Source: Streptomyces wuyuanensis
Lineage (GTDB): Bacteria > Actinomycetota > Actinomycetes > Streptomycetales > Streptomycetaceae
Length of the DNA stretch: 64,000 bases
Assembly (NCBI RefSeq): GCF_900103455.1
Contig: NZ_FNHI01000001.1
Location: 248,001 to 312,000, forward strand
Direction of reading: 5' to 3'
The notes under the pieces were generated by a model, which did no database searches, was not told the origin of the DNA, and saw only the letters and a program-made list of their open reading frames with translations. Of this stretch, positions 45,615-54,965 are shown one piece after another (position 1 is the stretch's first letter; each line of letters begins with the position of its first letter). The position numbers were made by a program, and so were the translations under genes.

Positions 45615-46814
45615 ATGGAGACTCCGGGGTCGCAGACATCTCTGCATCGGGCCAATCTCGAGCGCGTCGTACGCGCCGTGCGGCTGGCCGGTTCGCTCAC
45701 CCAGGCCGAGATCGCCAGGAGCACGGGCCTGTCCGCCGCCACCGTCTCCAACATTGTCCGCGAGCTGAAGGACGGCGGGACCGTCGAGGTCACGCCCACC
45801 TCCGCGGGCGGCCGCCGGGCCCGCAGCGTCTCGCTCAGCGGCGACGCCGGCATCGTCGTCGGCGTCGACTTCGGCCATACGCACCTGCGCGTCGCGATCG
45901 GCAACCTGGCCCACCAGGTCCTCGCCGAGGAGTCCGAGCCGCTCGACGTCGACGCCTCCTCCGCCCAGGGCTTCGACCGGGCGGAACAGCTGGTCAAACG
46001 GTTGATCGAGGCCACCGGAATCGGCCCCGACAAGATCGTCGGGGTCGGTCTCGGCGTGCCCGGCCCGATCGACGTGGAGACCGGCACGCTGGGCTCCACC
46101 GCGATCCTGCCGGGCTGGAGCGGCATCAACCCCAGCGAGGAGCTCTCCGGCCGTCTCGGCGTGCCCGTGTACGTCGACAACGACGCCAACCTCGGCGCCC
46201 TGGGCGAGCTGGTCTGGGGCAGCGGCCGGGGGGTCAAGGACCTCGCCTACATCAAGGTCGCCAGCGGAGTCGGCGCCGGACTCGTCATAGAGGGCCAGAT
46301 CTACCGCGGTCCCGGCGGTACCGCGGGGGAGATCGGGCACATCACACTGGACGAGTCGGGGCCCGTCTGCCGCTGCGGCAACCGGGGCTGCCTCGAGACG
46401 TTCGCCGCGGCCCGCTACGTGCTGCCGCTGCTCCAGCCCAGCCACGGCCCGGACCTGACCATGGAGCGGGTCGTACAGCTGGCGCGGGAGGGCGATCCGG
46501 GCTGCCGCCGCGTCGTCGCCGACGTCGGCCGGCACATCGGCAGCGGCGTGGCCAACCTGTGCAACCTGCTGAACCCCAGCAGGGTGGTCCTCGGCGGCAG
46601 TCTGGCGGAGGCCGGGGAGCTGGTGCTCGCGCCGATCCGCGAGTCCGTCTCCCGGTACGCGATCCCCAGCGCCGCCCGCCGGCTCTCCGTCCTTCCGGGG
46701 GCGCTGGGCGGCCGGGCCGAGGTGCTGGGGGCACTGGCCCTCGTACTCAGCGAAATGGGTGATTCGACACTTCTGGACAGCTCGGTACCGGCCGGGACGC
46801 CTGCCTTCACTTAG
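45615..46814 (+). CDS. rok7B7: ROK-family transcriptional regulator (Rok7B7 type)
   Basis: This 399-residue ROK regulator has an N-terminal winged helix (about residues 20-55; LTQAEIARSTGLSAATVSNIVRELK). The sugar-kinase-like ATP fold follows, with GVDFGHTHLRVAIGN, NDANLGALGE and the zinc-type motif GHITLDESGPVCRCGNRGCLE (about 240-261). In S. coelicolor Rok7B7 lies next to xylFGH and affects carbon catabolite repression, xylose transport and antibiotic production; the gene order here is the same. The start is uncertain: GTG 45603 would add four residues, while ATG 45615 has GGGAG eleven bases upstream. Confidence 0.9.
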   Translation: METPGSQTSLHRANLERVVRAVRLAGSLTQAEIARSTGLSAATVSNIVRELKDGGTVEVTPTSAGGRRARSVSLSGDAGIVVGVDFGHTHLRVAIGNLAHQVLAEESEPLDVDASSAQGFDRAEQLVKRLIEATGIGPDKIVGVGLGVPGPIDVETGTLGSTAILPGWSGINPSEELSGRLGVPVYVDNDANLGALGELVWGSGRGVKDLAYIKVASGVGAGLVIEGQIYRGPGGTAGEIGHITLDESGPVCRCGNRGCLETFAAARYVLPLLQPSHGPDLTMERVVQLAREGDPGCRRVVADVGRHIGSGVANLCNLLNPSRVVLGGSLAEAGELVLAPIRESVSRYAIPSAARRLSVLPGALGGRAEVLGALALVLSEMGDSTLLDSSVPAGTPAFT

Positions 46815-46815
46815 A

Positions 46816-46844
46816 TAACGAATGGCACCGTTGTCATCTCGTTA
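46816..46844. promoter_or_regulatory. Operator region before the xylF-like gene
   Basis: TAACGA (46816-46821) and TCGTTA (46839-46844) form an inverted repeat around TGGCACCGTTGTCA (46823-46836), itself imperfectly palindromic. The inner part matches the palindrome upstream of the GH92 gene at 11 of 13 positions. The position between rok7B7 and its expected target suggests a Rok7B7 site. Confidence 0.55.
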
Positions 46845-46934
46845 AGGATTTACTCCTTGACGCTGGCGTTGCGGCCGAGTTGACTTCCAGCCACCTCGGC
46901 CGCAAGGACGCGGCCTCGTCAGGGAGGTTTCTGA

Positions 46935-48047
46935 ATGAACACGCAGATGCGTCGTGTCGCCGTGGCCGTGAGCGCCACCGCGATGGCCGTGTCCCTCGCC
47001 GCCTGCGGCAGCGCCAAGGAGTCCGGTGACAACGGCGCCAAGACCGGTGCCGCCAAGGGCGACGCCCTCACCATCGGTCTCCTGCTCCCGGAGAACCAGA
47101 CCGCGCGCTACGAGAAGTTCGACAAGCCGCTCATCGAGAAGAAGATCAGCGAGCTGACGAACGGCAAGGCGAAGGTCGTCTACGCCAACGCCAAGCAGGA
47201 CGCGACGCTGCAGACGCAGCAGGTCGACACGATGATCACCAACAAGGTCGACGCGCTGATCGTGGACGCGGTGGACGCCAAGGCCATCGCGGGCGGCGTG
47301 AAGAAGGCCAAGGAGGCCGGCATCCCGGTCGTGGCCTTCGACCGTCTCGCCGAGGGCCCCATCGACGCCTACACCTCCTTCGACAACGAAGAGGTCGGCA
47401 AGGTCCAGGGCGAGGCCCTCCTGAAGGCGCTGGGCGACAAGGCCAAGAGCGGCCAGATCGTCATGATGAACGGCTCCATCACCGACCCGAACGCCGCGCT
47501 CTTCAAGAAGGGCGCCCACTCCGTCCTCGACGGCAAGGTGAACGTCGGCAAGGAGTACGACACCAAGGAGTGGAAGCCGGAGAACGCCAACGCCAACATG
47601 GAGGCCGCGATCTCGGCCCTCGGCAAGGACAAGATCGTCGGCGTCTACTCCGCGAACGACGGCATGGCGGGCGGCATCATCACCGCCCTGAAGGCCGGCG
47701 GCTTCGACAAGCTCCCGCCCGTCACCGGCCAGGACGCCGAGCTCGCCGGTGTGCAGCGCATCGTCGCGGGTGAGCAGTTCATGAGCGTCTACAAGCCGTA
47801 CGCGCCGGAGGCCGCGGCCGCCGCCGAGATGGCCGTCGCGCTCGCCAAGGGCCAGAGCCTGGACGCGATCGCCACGGCCAAGGTCGACAGCCCGACCACC
47901 AAGGGCGTCCCGTCCGTGCTCGTCCCGGTCGTCTCGCTGACCAAGGACAACATCAAGGACTCGGTCGTCAAGGACGGCGTCTACACCGCCGCCGAGATCT
48001 GCACCCCGAAGTTCAAGGCCGCCTGCGACGCGATCGGCCTGAAGTAG
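46935..48047 (+). CDS. xylF: Xylose-type ABC transporter, substrate-binding lipoprotein
   Basis: This 370-residue lipoprotein (signal RRVAVAVSATAMAVSLAAC, lipobox LAAC at about residues 22-25) belongs to the ribose/xylose periplasmic-binding-protein family. It has DALTIGLLLPENQTARYEKFDKP, VDALIVDAVDAKAI and VGVYSANDGMAGGII as the sugar-pocket segments. It is followed by an ATPase and a permease of the same transporter class. AGGGAGG lies before the ATG. The transport substrate is presumed xylose from synteny; ribose or another pentose is possible. Confidence 0.88.
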   Translation: MNTQMRRVAVAVSATAMAVSLAACGSAKESGDNGAKTGAAKGDALTIGLLLPENQTARYEKFDKPLIEKKISELTNGKAKVVYANAKQDATLQTQQVDTMITNKVDALIVDAVDAKAIAGGVKKAKEAGIPVVAFDRLAEGPIDAYTSFDNEEVGKVQGEALLKALGDKAKSGQIVMMNGSITDPNAALFKKGAHSVLDGKVNVGKEYDTKEWKPENANANMEAAISALGKDKIVGVYSANDGMAGGIITALKAGGFDKLPPVTGQDAELAGVQRIVAGEQFMSVYKPYAPEAAAAAEMAVALAKGQSLDAIATAKVDSPTTKGVPSVLVPVVSLTKDNIKDSVVKDGVYTAAEICTPKFKAACDAIGLK

Positions 48048-48083
48048 GCACCACGTCCCTGAGGGACGCTCCCTGAAGCCTGG

Positions 48084-48131
48084 CCGGTGCCCCGCCCCCA
48101 TCCAGCCCCCGCTATCGGGGCGGGGCACCGG
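48084..48131 (+). terminator. Intra-operon hairpin between xylF and xylG
   Basis: A 15-bp perfect stem (CCGGTGCCCCGCCCC at 48084-48098 with 48117-48131) has an 18-base loop. A smaller CGTCCC-TGA-GGGACG hairpin precedes it at 48054-48068. As after ngcE, it sits between the binding-protein gene and the membrane components. Confidence 0.85.
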
Positions 48132-48223
48132 ACAGAAACGCTTCTCCCAGCTTCTGCTCAACCTCCGCGCCACCCCTCCCGGCGCGGCATCCCGCCGGTC
48201 AGGCGGCGAAGGAGATGGTTCAC

Positions 48224-49003
48224 GTGTCCGCTACGCCCGTGCTGGCGTTGCGCGGGGTCTCCAAGCGGTTCGGTGCCGTTCAGGCGCTCACCGACGTAGA
48301 GCTTGAGGTCCACGCCGGTGAGGTCGTCGCCCTGGTGGGCGACAACGGTGCCGGAAAGTCCACGCTGGTCAAGACGATCGCCGGCGTGCACCCCATCGAT
48401 GAGGGCGTCATCGAGTGGGAAGGCAGGGCCGTGTCGATCGGCAAGCCGCACGACGCCCAGAACCTGGGCATCGCGACCGTCTACCAGGACCTCGCGCTGT
48501 GCGACAACATCGACGTCGTCGGCAACCTGTACCTCGGCCGGGAGCTCCGCAAGCGCGGCGTCCTCGACGAGGTCGAGATGGAGCGCCGCTCGCGCGAGCT
48601 GCTGAGCACGCTCTCCATCCGCATCCCCAGCGTCCGCATCCCGATCGCCTCGCTCTCCGGTGGCCAGCGGCAGACCGTGGCCATCGCCCGCTCGATGCTC
48701 GGCGCGCCCAAGCTCGTCATCCTCGACGAGCCCACCGCCGCGCTCGGCGTCGAGCAGACGGCGCAGGTGCTCGACCTGGTCGAGCGGCTGCGGGAGCGTG
48801 GCCACGCGGTCATCCTCATCAGCCACAACATGGCCGATGTGAAGGCCGTCGCAGACAAGGTGGCGGTGCTCCGGCTCGGCCGGAACAACGGCGTCTTCGA
48901 CGTCAAGTCCACCTCGCAGGAAGAGATCATCTCCGCCATCACCGGCGCCACGGACAACGCCGTGACCCGTCGTGCGGCGCGCACCTCGGAGGCGCAGAAG
49001 TGA
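48224..49003 (+). CDS. xylG: Xylose-type ABC transporter, ATP-binding protein (single domain)
   Basis: This 259-residue ATPase has Walker A GDNGAGKSTL (about residues 37-46), the signature SLSGGQRQTVAIAR (about 143-156), Walker B LVILDEP and the switch histidine in ILISHNMAD. Classical XylG/RbsA proteins have two such domains in about 500 residues; this one has a single domain, so two copies must assemble. GTG 48224 has GAAGGAG nine bases upstream; the ATG at 48215 is too close to that site. It overlaps the permease start by four bases. Confidence 0.9.
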   Translation: MSATPVLALRGVSKRFGAVQALTDVELEVHAGEVVALVGDNGAGKSTLVKTIAGVHPIDEGVIEWEGRAVSIGKPHDAQNLGIATVYQDLALCDNIDVVGNLYLGRELRKRGVLDEVEMERRSRELLSTLSIRIPSVRIPIASLSGGQRQTVAIARSMLGAPKLVILDEPTAALGVEQTAQVLDLVERLRERGHAVILISHNMADVKAVADKVAVLRLGRNNGVFDVKSTSQEEIISAITGATDNAVTRRAARTSEAQK

Positions 49004-50295
49004 GCATCGACAAGACTCCGGCACCTGCCGGCGGCCGCCACCGGGTGGTCAACCCGGACGCCGCCCACGACGCGGTGACCGCGGTCGACCCCCGGCTCCT
49101 GGTGCGCGAGCAGGGCTTCGGCGGCTACATCGCGGAGTTCAAGCGCAAGCTGCACGCGGGTGACCTGGGCTCCATCCCGGTCGTCATCGGTCTGATCCTG
49201 ATCTGCGCGATCTTCCAGAGCCTGAACTCGAACTTCCTCTCCGCGCAGAATCTCAGCAACATCGCGGTCACGATGGTCGCCACCGGCATGATGGCCGTCG
49301 GCATCATCTTCGTGCTGCTGCTCGGCGAGATCGACCTGTCCGTCGGCTCCGTCAGCGGTGTGTCCGGCGCGATCGTCGCGGTGCTGACCGTCACCCACGG
49401 GATGAACGAGTGGCTGGCCGTCGTGGTCGCCATCGTCAGCGGCGCGGTCATCGGAGCCCTCCACGGCTTCTTCTTCGCCCGCATCGGCGCCCCCGCCTTC
49501 GCCGTCACCCTGGCCGGCCTGCTGTTCTGGCTGGGCTTCATGCTCCAGCTCCTCGGCTCCCAGGGCACGATCAACCTGGACGGCGACGGCATCGTCGGCA
49601 AGCTGACCACGTACTACTTCTCCGACGTGGCGGCCGCCTACGGTCTCGCCGCGCTGGCCGTGGCCGTGTTCTTCGTCTCGGCGTTCGTCGACAGCCGCCG
49701 CCGCGACGCGGCCGGCATCCCGTCCCGGCCGCTCGGCGACATCGTGTTCCGCACGGTCCTGCTCGCCGTCGTGGCCTTCGCGGCCGCCTACATGTTCAAC
49801 CAGTACAAGGGCCTGCCCCTGGCGCTGGTGCTGTTCCTGTTGGTCCTGGTCGTCACGGACTTCGTCCTGCGGCGCACGGCCTACGGCCGGAAGATCTTCG
49901 CGCTCGGCGGCAGCGTCGAGGCGTCCCGCCGCGCCGGTATCAACGTCACCGCGGTCCGGATCTCGGTCTTCGCCATCGCCGGCACCTTCGCGGCCGTCGG
50001 CGGTCTGTTCTGGGCCTCCAAGATCGCCGCCGCCAACCAGAGCGCCGGCGCCGGCGACCTGCTGATGAACGTCATCGCGGCGGCCGTCATCGGCGGCACC
50101 AGCCTCTTCGGCGGCCGCGGCCGCACCTGGAACGCGCTGCTCGGCGTCATGGTGATCGTCTCGATCCAGTACGGCCTCGCGCTGGAGGGCATCGCCACCC
50201 CGATCCAGTACATGATCACCGGTGGTGTGCTCCTCGCCACCGTCGTGATCGACTCGGTCACGCGCAAGACGCAGAAGACCGCCGGCCGCGCGTAG
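49000..50295 (+). CDS. xylH: Xylose-type ABC transporter, permease
   Basis: This 431-residue permease of the ribose/xylose (CUT2) class has about ten or more hydrophobic segments. The family signature GEIDLSVGSVSGVSGAI lies at about residues 108-124, and GGTSLFGGRGRTWNALLGVMV is near the end. The N-terminal ~55 residues are cytoplasmic. The GTG start overlaps the ATPase stop (GTGA), so translation is coupled. A perfect 18-bp hairpin ends the operon. Confidence 0.9.
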   Translation: MSIDKTPAPAGGRHRVVNPDAAHDAVTAVDPRLLVREQGFGGYIAEFKRKLHAGDLGSIPVVIGLILICAIFQSLNSNFLSAQNLSNIAVTMVATGMMAVGIIFVLLLGEIDLSVGSVSGVSGAIVAVLTVTHGMNEWLAVVVAIVSGAVIGALHGFFFARIGAPAFAVTLAGLLFWLGFMLQLLGSQGTINLDGDGIVGKLTTYYFSDVAAAYGLAALAVAVFFVSAFVDSRRRDAAGIPSRPLGDIVFRTVLLAVVAFAAAYMFNQYKGLPLALVLFLLVLVVTDFVLRRTAYGRKIFALGGSVEASRRAGINVTAVRISVFAIAGTFAAVGGLFWASKIAAANQSAGAGDLLMNVIAAAVIGGTSLFGGRGRTWNALLGVMVIVSIQYGLALEGIATPIQYMITGGVLLATVVIDSVTRKTQKTAGRA

Positions 50296-50306
50296 CGGCC
50301 ACCGCC

Positions 50307-50344
50307 AGCAGTGCCCGGCGCCGGAACCGGCGCCGGGCACTGCT
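50307..50344 (+). terminator. Hairpin terminator of the xylFGH operon
   Basis: An 18-bp perfect stem (AGCAGTGCCCGGCGCCGG at 50307-50324 with 50327-50344) is closed by a two-base AA turn, effectively a small loop. It starts 12 bases after the xylH stop. The remaining spacer to 50501 contains the dxs promoter; TAGACT at 50451-50456 is a possible -10. Confidence 0.9.
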
Positions 50345-50501
50345 GCGTGTTCCCCCCGGGGGCCGCGGCCCGTCCCGGAAGGACCTCCGTGTCCTCCGAT
50401 GGCGTGACGCGGAACGCACCGCCCGATGACAGCGGCCGGGAGCGGAACATTAGACTCGACAGATCGGCAAGCTCGACCAGCTCAAACGCAAGGAGGCACG
50501 G

Positions 50502-52424
50502 GTGGCATTGCTTACCCGTATCAGGGGACCGCGCGATCTGGACCGACTCGGCCCGGAGCAGCTCGACCAGCTGGCCGCAGAGATCCGCACCTTCCTCGTG
50601 GACGCGGTCTCGAAGACCGGCGGGCATCTCGGCCCCAACCTCGGCGTGGTCGAGCTGACCATCGCCCTCCACCGCGTCTTCGACTCACCGAACGACAAGG
50701 TCCTCTTCGACACCGGTCACCAGAGCTACGTCCACAAGCTGCTGACCGGTCGCCAGGACTTCTCCAGGCTCCGCGCAAAGGGGGGCCTGTCCGGCTACCC
50801 CTCGCGCGCCGAGTCCGAGCACGACGTCATCGAGAACTCGCACGCCTCGACCGTCCTCGGCTGGGCGGACGGCCTGGCCAAGGCCAACGAGGTGCTGAAG
50901 AAGGACGACCACGTCGTCGCGGTCATCGGTGACGGAGCCCTCACCGGCGGAATGGCCTGGGAGGCGCTGAACAACATCGCCGACGCCAAGGACCGCCCGC
51001 TCGTCATCGTCGTCAACGACAACGAGCGCTCCTACGCCCCGACGATCGGCGGCCTCGCCAACCACCTGGCCACGCTGCGCACCACCGACGGCTACGAGCG
51101 CTTCCTCGCGCGCGGCAAGGACATCCTGGAACGCACCCCCGTCGTCGGGAGGCCGCTCTACGAAACCCTGCACGGCGCCAAGAAGGGCCTCAAGGACTTC
51201 ATCGCCCCGCAGGGCATGTTCGAGGACCTCGGCCTGAAGTACGTCGGTCCCATCGACGGCCACGACATCGAGGCCCTGGAGTCGGCGCTGACCCGCGCCA
51301 AGCGGTTCCGCGGCCCCGTCATCGTGCACTGCCTCACCGAGAAGGGCCGCGGCTACCAGCACGCGGAGCAGGACGAGGCGGACCGCTTCCACGGCATCGG
51401 CCCGATCCACCCGGACACCGGCCTGCCGGTGAAGGCGTCGGCGGCCAGCTGGACGTCCGTCTTCGGCGACGAGATGGTCCAGCTCGGCCGGGAGCGCGAG
51501 GACATCGTCGCCATCACCGCCGCGATGCTCCAGCCCGTCGGCCTGAAGAAATTCGCCGACACCTTCCCCGAGCGCGTGTTCGACGTCGGTATCGCCGAGC
51601 AGCACGCGGCGACCTCCGCCGCCGGTCTGGCCACCGGCGGGCTCCACCCGGTCTTCGCCGTCTACGCCACGTTCCTCAACCGCGCTTTCGACCAGGTGCT
51701 GATGGACGTCGCCCTGCACAGGTGCGGAGTGACCTTCGTCCTGGACCGGGCCGGTGTCACCGGCGACGACGGCGCCTCCCACAACGGCATGTGGGACATG
51801 TCGATCCTCCAGGTCGTCCCGACCCTGCGGATGGCGGCCCCGCGCGACGCCGAGCAGCTGCGCGCCCAGCTCCGCGAGGCCGTCGAGGTCAAGGACGCGC
51901 CGACGGTCGTCCGTTACTCCAAGGGAGTGGTCGGCCCCGCCGTCCCCGCGGTCGGCCGTGTCGGCGGCATGGACGTCCTGCGGAAGGCCGGCACAGACCG
52001 GCCCGACGTCCTCCTCGTCTCCGTCGGCGCCCTGGCGCCGATGTGCCTGGAGATCGCCGGCCTCCTGGACAAGCAGGGCATCTCCACGACCGTCGTCGAC
52101 CCCCGCTGGGTCAAGCCGGTCGACGAGGCCCTCGCCCCGCTCGCCGAGCAGCACCGCGTCGTCGTCACCGTCGAGGACAACGGGCGCGTCGGCGGGGTCG
52201 GCTCCGCGGTCTCCCAGGCGCTCCGCGATGCCGGAGTGGATCTGCCGCTGCGCGACTTCGGCATCCCGCCGCGCTTCCTCGACCACGCCTCCCGCAAGGA
52301 GGTCATGGCCGAGATCGGGCTGACCGCACCGGACATCGCCCGCCAGGTCACCGGCCTGGTCGCCAAGCTGGACGGCCGTCTCGACGACGAGCCCAGCCGG
52401 ACGGCCGAACCCGCGCGCGACTGA
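50502..52424 (+). CDS. dxs: 1-deoxy-D-xylulose-5-phosphate synthase
   Basis: This 640-residue thiamine-diphosphate enzyme makes the first intermediate of the MEP isoprenoid pathway from pyruvate and glyceraldehyde 3-phosphate. The N-terminal [26 protein letters not shown] and [15 protein letters not shown] are characteristic. The ThDP/Mg motif is [16 protein letters not shown] (about residues 146-161). The catalytic glutamate segment [16 protein letters not shown] lies at about 363-378. The GTG start follows AAGGAGG. A single-gene unit is likely. Confidence 0.97.
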   Translation: MALLTRIRGPRDLDRLGPEQLDQLAAEIRTFLVDAVSKTGGHLGPNLGVVELTIALHRVFDSPNDKVLFDTGHQSYVHKLLTGRQDFSRLRAKGGLSGYPSRAESEHDVIENSHASTVLGWADGLAKANEVLKKDDHVVAVIGDGALTGGMAWEALNNIADAKDRPLVIVVNDNERSYAPTIGGLANHLATLRTTDGYERFLARGKDILERTPVVGRPLYETLHGAKKGLKDFIAPQGMFEDLGLKYVGPIDGHDIEALESALTRAKRFRGPVIVHCLTEKGRGYQHAEQDEADRFHGIGPIHPDTGLPVKASAASWTSVFGDEMVQLGREREDIVAITAAMLQPVGLKKFADTFPERVFDVGIAEQHAATSAAGLATGGLHPVFAVYATFLNRAFDQVLMDVALHRCGVTFVLDRAGVTGDDGASHNGMWDMSILQVVPTLRMAAPRDAEQLRAQLREAVEVKDAPTVVRYSKGVVGPAVPAVGRVGGMDVLRKAGTDRPDVLLVSVGALAPMCLEIAGLLDKQGISTTVVDPRWVKPVDEALAPLAEQHRVVVTVEDNGRVGGVGSAVSQALRDAGVDLPLRDFGIPPRFLDHASRKEVMAEIGLTAPDIARQVTGLVAKLDGRLDDEPSRTAEPARD

Positions 52425-52589
52425 TCAGCGCGCCGTCCGGCGCACGCACCCGGCAGACGGATTGGGCCGGTCGGAGTACCGTAAGAGGTTTCCGGCCGGT
52501 CCTTTCGTGTGAAACGCACTCCGTGGGCGGGCGAGGTTCCGCACCCCTCTCGATCATGGATCCAAGGCCATGGGTACGGAGGTACGCCG

Positions 52590-54101
52590 GTGAGCACACA
52601 GCAGCAGCCCCCGAGGAGCACCGGGGCGTTCCGGACCAAGACGGTCGAGCAGTCGATCCGGGACACGGAGGAGCCGGAGCACGCGCTCAAGAAGTCGCTC
52701 TCCGCCTGGGACCTGACCGTCTTCGGCGTCGGCGTCATCATCGGCACGGGCATCTTCGTGCTGACCGGCATCGCCGCCAAGGAGAACGCCGGGCCCGCCA
52801 CCGCCCTTTCCTTCGTCGCCGCCGGCATCGTCTGCGCCCTCGCGGCGCTCTGCTACGCCGAGTTCGCCTCCACCGTGCCGGTGGCCGGCTCGGCGTACAC
52901 CTTCTCGTACGCCTCGATCGGCGAGCTTCCCGCCTGGATCATCGGCTGGGACCTGGTCCTCGAGTTCGCCCTCGGCACGGCGGTGGTGGCGGTCGGCTGG
53001 TCCGGGTACGCGCGCCACCTGCTGGAGACCAACCTGGGCTGGGAGATGCCCGCCGCGCTCTCCGGGCCCGACGCGGGAGGCCACTTCGACCTGCTGGCGT
53101 TCCTGCTCATCCTGGCGCTGACCGCGGTCCTCGTCATCGGCATGAAGCTGTCGGCGCGGATCACCGCGATCGTCGTCGCGATCAAGGTCACCGTGGTGCT
53201 GCTGGTCATCGTCGCCGGCGCCTTCTTCATCAGGGCCGACAACTACACGCCGTTCATCCCCCCGGCCAAGCCGCAGGAGACGGGCAGCGGCCTCATGGCG
53301 CCGCTGGTCCAGGTGCTGTTCGGCTACGAGCCCACGAACTTCGGCGTCATGGGCATCTTCACCGCGGCCTCCATCGTCTTCTTCGCCTTCATCGGCTTCG
53401 ACGTCGTCGCCACCGCCGCAGAGGAGACGAAGCACCCGCAGCGGGACATGCCGCGCGGAATCCTGGGCTCCCTGCTGATCTGCACCCTGCTGTACGTGGC
53501 CGTGACCCTCGTCGTCACCGGCATGCAGAAATACACGGAGATGTCGGCGACCGCCCCGCTCGCCGACGCCTTCAAGGCGGTCGACCAGCCCTTCTTCGCC
53601 GGCGCCATCAGCCTCGGCGCGGTCGTGGGACTGATCACCGTCTGCATGATCCTGCTGCTGGGCCAGACCCGGGTGTTCTTCGCCATGAGCCGCGACGGAC
53701 TGCTGCCGCGCTTCTTCTCCGTCACCCACCCCAAGTTCCGCACCCCCCACCGGGCGACCATCGTGCTGGGTGTGGTGATCGCCGTCATCGCGGGCTTCAC
53801 CAGCCTCGAGGCGCTCGCGGCCCTGGTGAACATCGGCACGCTCTTCGCCTTCGTCATCGTGGCGCTCGGCGTCATCGTCCTGCGCAACACCCGGCCCGAC
53901 CTGCACCGCGCGTTCCGGACGCCCTGGGTGCCGGCGCTGCCCATCGTGTCGATCCTGGCGTCGCTCTGGCTGATGCTGAACCTCCCGGCCGAGACCTGGC
54001 TGCGGTTCGCCGTCTGGATGGCGATCGGCGTGGTCGTCTACTACCTCTACGGCCGCTCCCACAGCCGCCTCGGCAAGGTGGGCAAGGAGGCCGAGTTCTG
54101 A
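52590..54101 (+). CDS. APC-family cationic amino-acid transporter
   Basis: This 503-residue transporter of the CAT subgroup has the helix-1 motif GVGVIIGTGIFVLTGIAA (about residues 48-65), AEFASTVPVAGSAYTFSYASIGE and FFAFIGFDVVATAAEETKHPQRDMP (about 264-288). The lysine/arginine-rich pre-helix segment TEEPEHALKKSLSAWD is typical. GTG 52590 has GGAGG seven bases upstream; the longer frame from 52509 has no site. Substrates are probably basic amino acids. Confidence 0.88.
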   Translation: MSTQQQPPRSTGAFRTKTVEQSIRDTEEPEHALKKSLSAWDLTVFGVGVIIGTGIFVLTGIAAKENAGPATALSFVAAGIVCALAALCYAEFASTVPVAGSAYTFSYASIGELPAWIIGWDLVLEFALGTAVVAVGWSGYARHLLETNLGWEMPAALSGPDAGGHFDLLAFLLILALTAVLVIGMKLSARITAIVVAIKVTVVLLVIVAGAFFIRADNYTPFIPPAKPQETGSGLMAPLVQVLFGYEPTNFGVMGIFTAASIVFFAFIGFDVVATAAEETKHPQRDMPRGILGSLLICTLLYVAVTLVVTGMQKYTEMSATAPLADAFKAVDQPFFAGAISLGAVVGLITVCMILLLGQTRVFFAMSRDGLLPRFFSVTHPKFRTPHRATIVLGVVIAVIAGFTSLEALAALVNIGTLFAFVIVALGVIVLRNTRPDLHRAFRTPWVPALPIVSILASLWLMLNLPAETWLRFAVWMAIGVVVYYLYGRSHSRLGKVGKEAEF

Positions 54102-54160
54102 GGGCCGGCCCGTATCGACGGCCCGGCCCCGCCCACCCGGCTCGGCCCGCCCCCGCCCAC

Positions 54161-54200
54161 CGGCCCCGTGTCTCCCGCCACAACGGGAGACACGGGGCCG
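54161..54200. terminator. Hairpin terminator after the cationic amino-acid transporter
   Basis: A 17-bp perfect stem (CGGCCCCGTGTCTCCCG at 54161-54177 with 54184-54200) has the loop CCACAA. Genes on both sides end towards it. Confidence 0.9.
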
Positions 54201-54223
54201 ACGGCGTTGCGATGAGCCACCTG

Positions 54224-54463
54224 TCACCCGCAGCGCCCTCGCGCGCCGCCCTCCGACCACAGCGGCGGCGGCGACGGGCCTCGGACGGGGGAGAGGCGCG
54301 CGGTCGCCGGGTCATCCGGCGCGTCCTTGCCGGCGGGCCGCACGGCTGGCCCCGGCGCGGATCGCCGGCGACTCGCGGGACGGAGGTCCAGGTCGTCGCG
54401 CACGGCCGTCCAGCCGGGTCCCCAGGCCGGCTCGGCGAACTCGGCCCGTGCGCCCCCGAACAC
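54224..54463 (-). CDS. Small hypothetical protein downstream of the NYN gene (doubtful)
   Basis: An open frame of 79 residues starts at a GTG 15 bases after the NYN-domain gene, preceded by GGTGGG on the minus strand. The first 30 residues (FGGARAEFAEPAWGPGWTAVRDDLDLRP) look protein-like; the rest is low-complexity Arg/Pro/Ser. I recognise no family. It could be a translationally coupled small protein or chance open sequence in GC-rich DNA. Confidence 0.25.
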   Translation of the reverse strand: MFGGARAEFAEPAWGPGWTAVRDDLDLRPASRRRSAPGPAVRPAGKDAPDDPATARLSPVRGPSPPPLWSEGGARGRCG

Positions 54464-54478
54464 CTGCCCACCAAACCG

Positions 54479-54850
54479 TCAGCCGCGGCGGACCGTGCGC
54501 GGCCCCACGACCTGCGCGCCCAGTGCCTCGACCCGCTCCCGCAGTCCCCGGTCGGCCGTGACCACGACCGCGGGACGGCCGGCGTACTCCCGGACGAGTT
54601 CCACCACCCGGTCGTCACCGCTGCCGGGCGCCTCCTCGACCCGCACGCCGGGGACGGGCCCGACACCCTTCGCCCGGCCCTCGACGACGAGGACCACCTC
54701 GACCGGACCGGGGTGTCCGGCGATACCCTCCTCGGCGAACGGGACCAGTCCGTCGCGCAGCCGCTCGGCCGCGCCGCGGCGGTCGCGCCACCAGCCGTCC
54801 GGTACCGAACCGACCACGTTCGCGCCATCGACGATCACGACAGTGCCCAT
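54479..54850 (-). CDS. NYN-domain (PIN-like) putative ribonuclease
   Basis: This 123-residue single-domain protein of the YacP/NYN group, a PIN-like nuclease fold, has the nucleotide-metal start VVIVDGANVVGSVPDGWWRDR (about residues 4-24), the acidic segment GSGDDRVVEL (about 76-85) and VVTADRGLRERVEALGAQVVGP (about 95-116). These give the conserved aspartates expected for RNA cleavage. The substrate is unknown; characterised YacP proteins act in rRNA/mRNA turnover in Firmicutes. No clear ribosome site precedes the ATG. Confidence 0.85.
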   Translation of the reverse strand: MGTVVIVDGANVVGSVPDGWWRDRRGAAERLRDGLVPFAEEGIAGHPGPVEVVLVVEGRAKGVGPVPGVRVEEAPGSGDDRVVELVREYAGRPAVVVTADRGLRERVEALGAQVVGPRTVRRG

Positions 54851-54924
54851 GGCGGAAGCGTGTCACAGGGCCGGTCGGCGGGCGGGCAAAAGGGTGTGTC
54901 GCCGGGTGTTATCGTCACGTGAAT

Positions 54925-54934
54925 CAAGCGCTTG
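54925..54934. promoter_or_regulatory. CAAGCGCTTG palindrome before the propeller-protein gene
   Basis: A perfect 10-bp palindrome lies 32 bases upstream of the ATG at 54966. CGCTTG-type cores are usual for LacI-family operators in Streptomyces (AAGCGCTT). No LacI gene is adjacent. Confidence 0.4.
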
Positions 54935-54965
54935 CACGGCGCTCAGGGAAGGTGGGCAACAGGCC

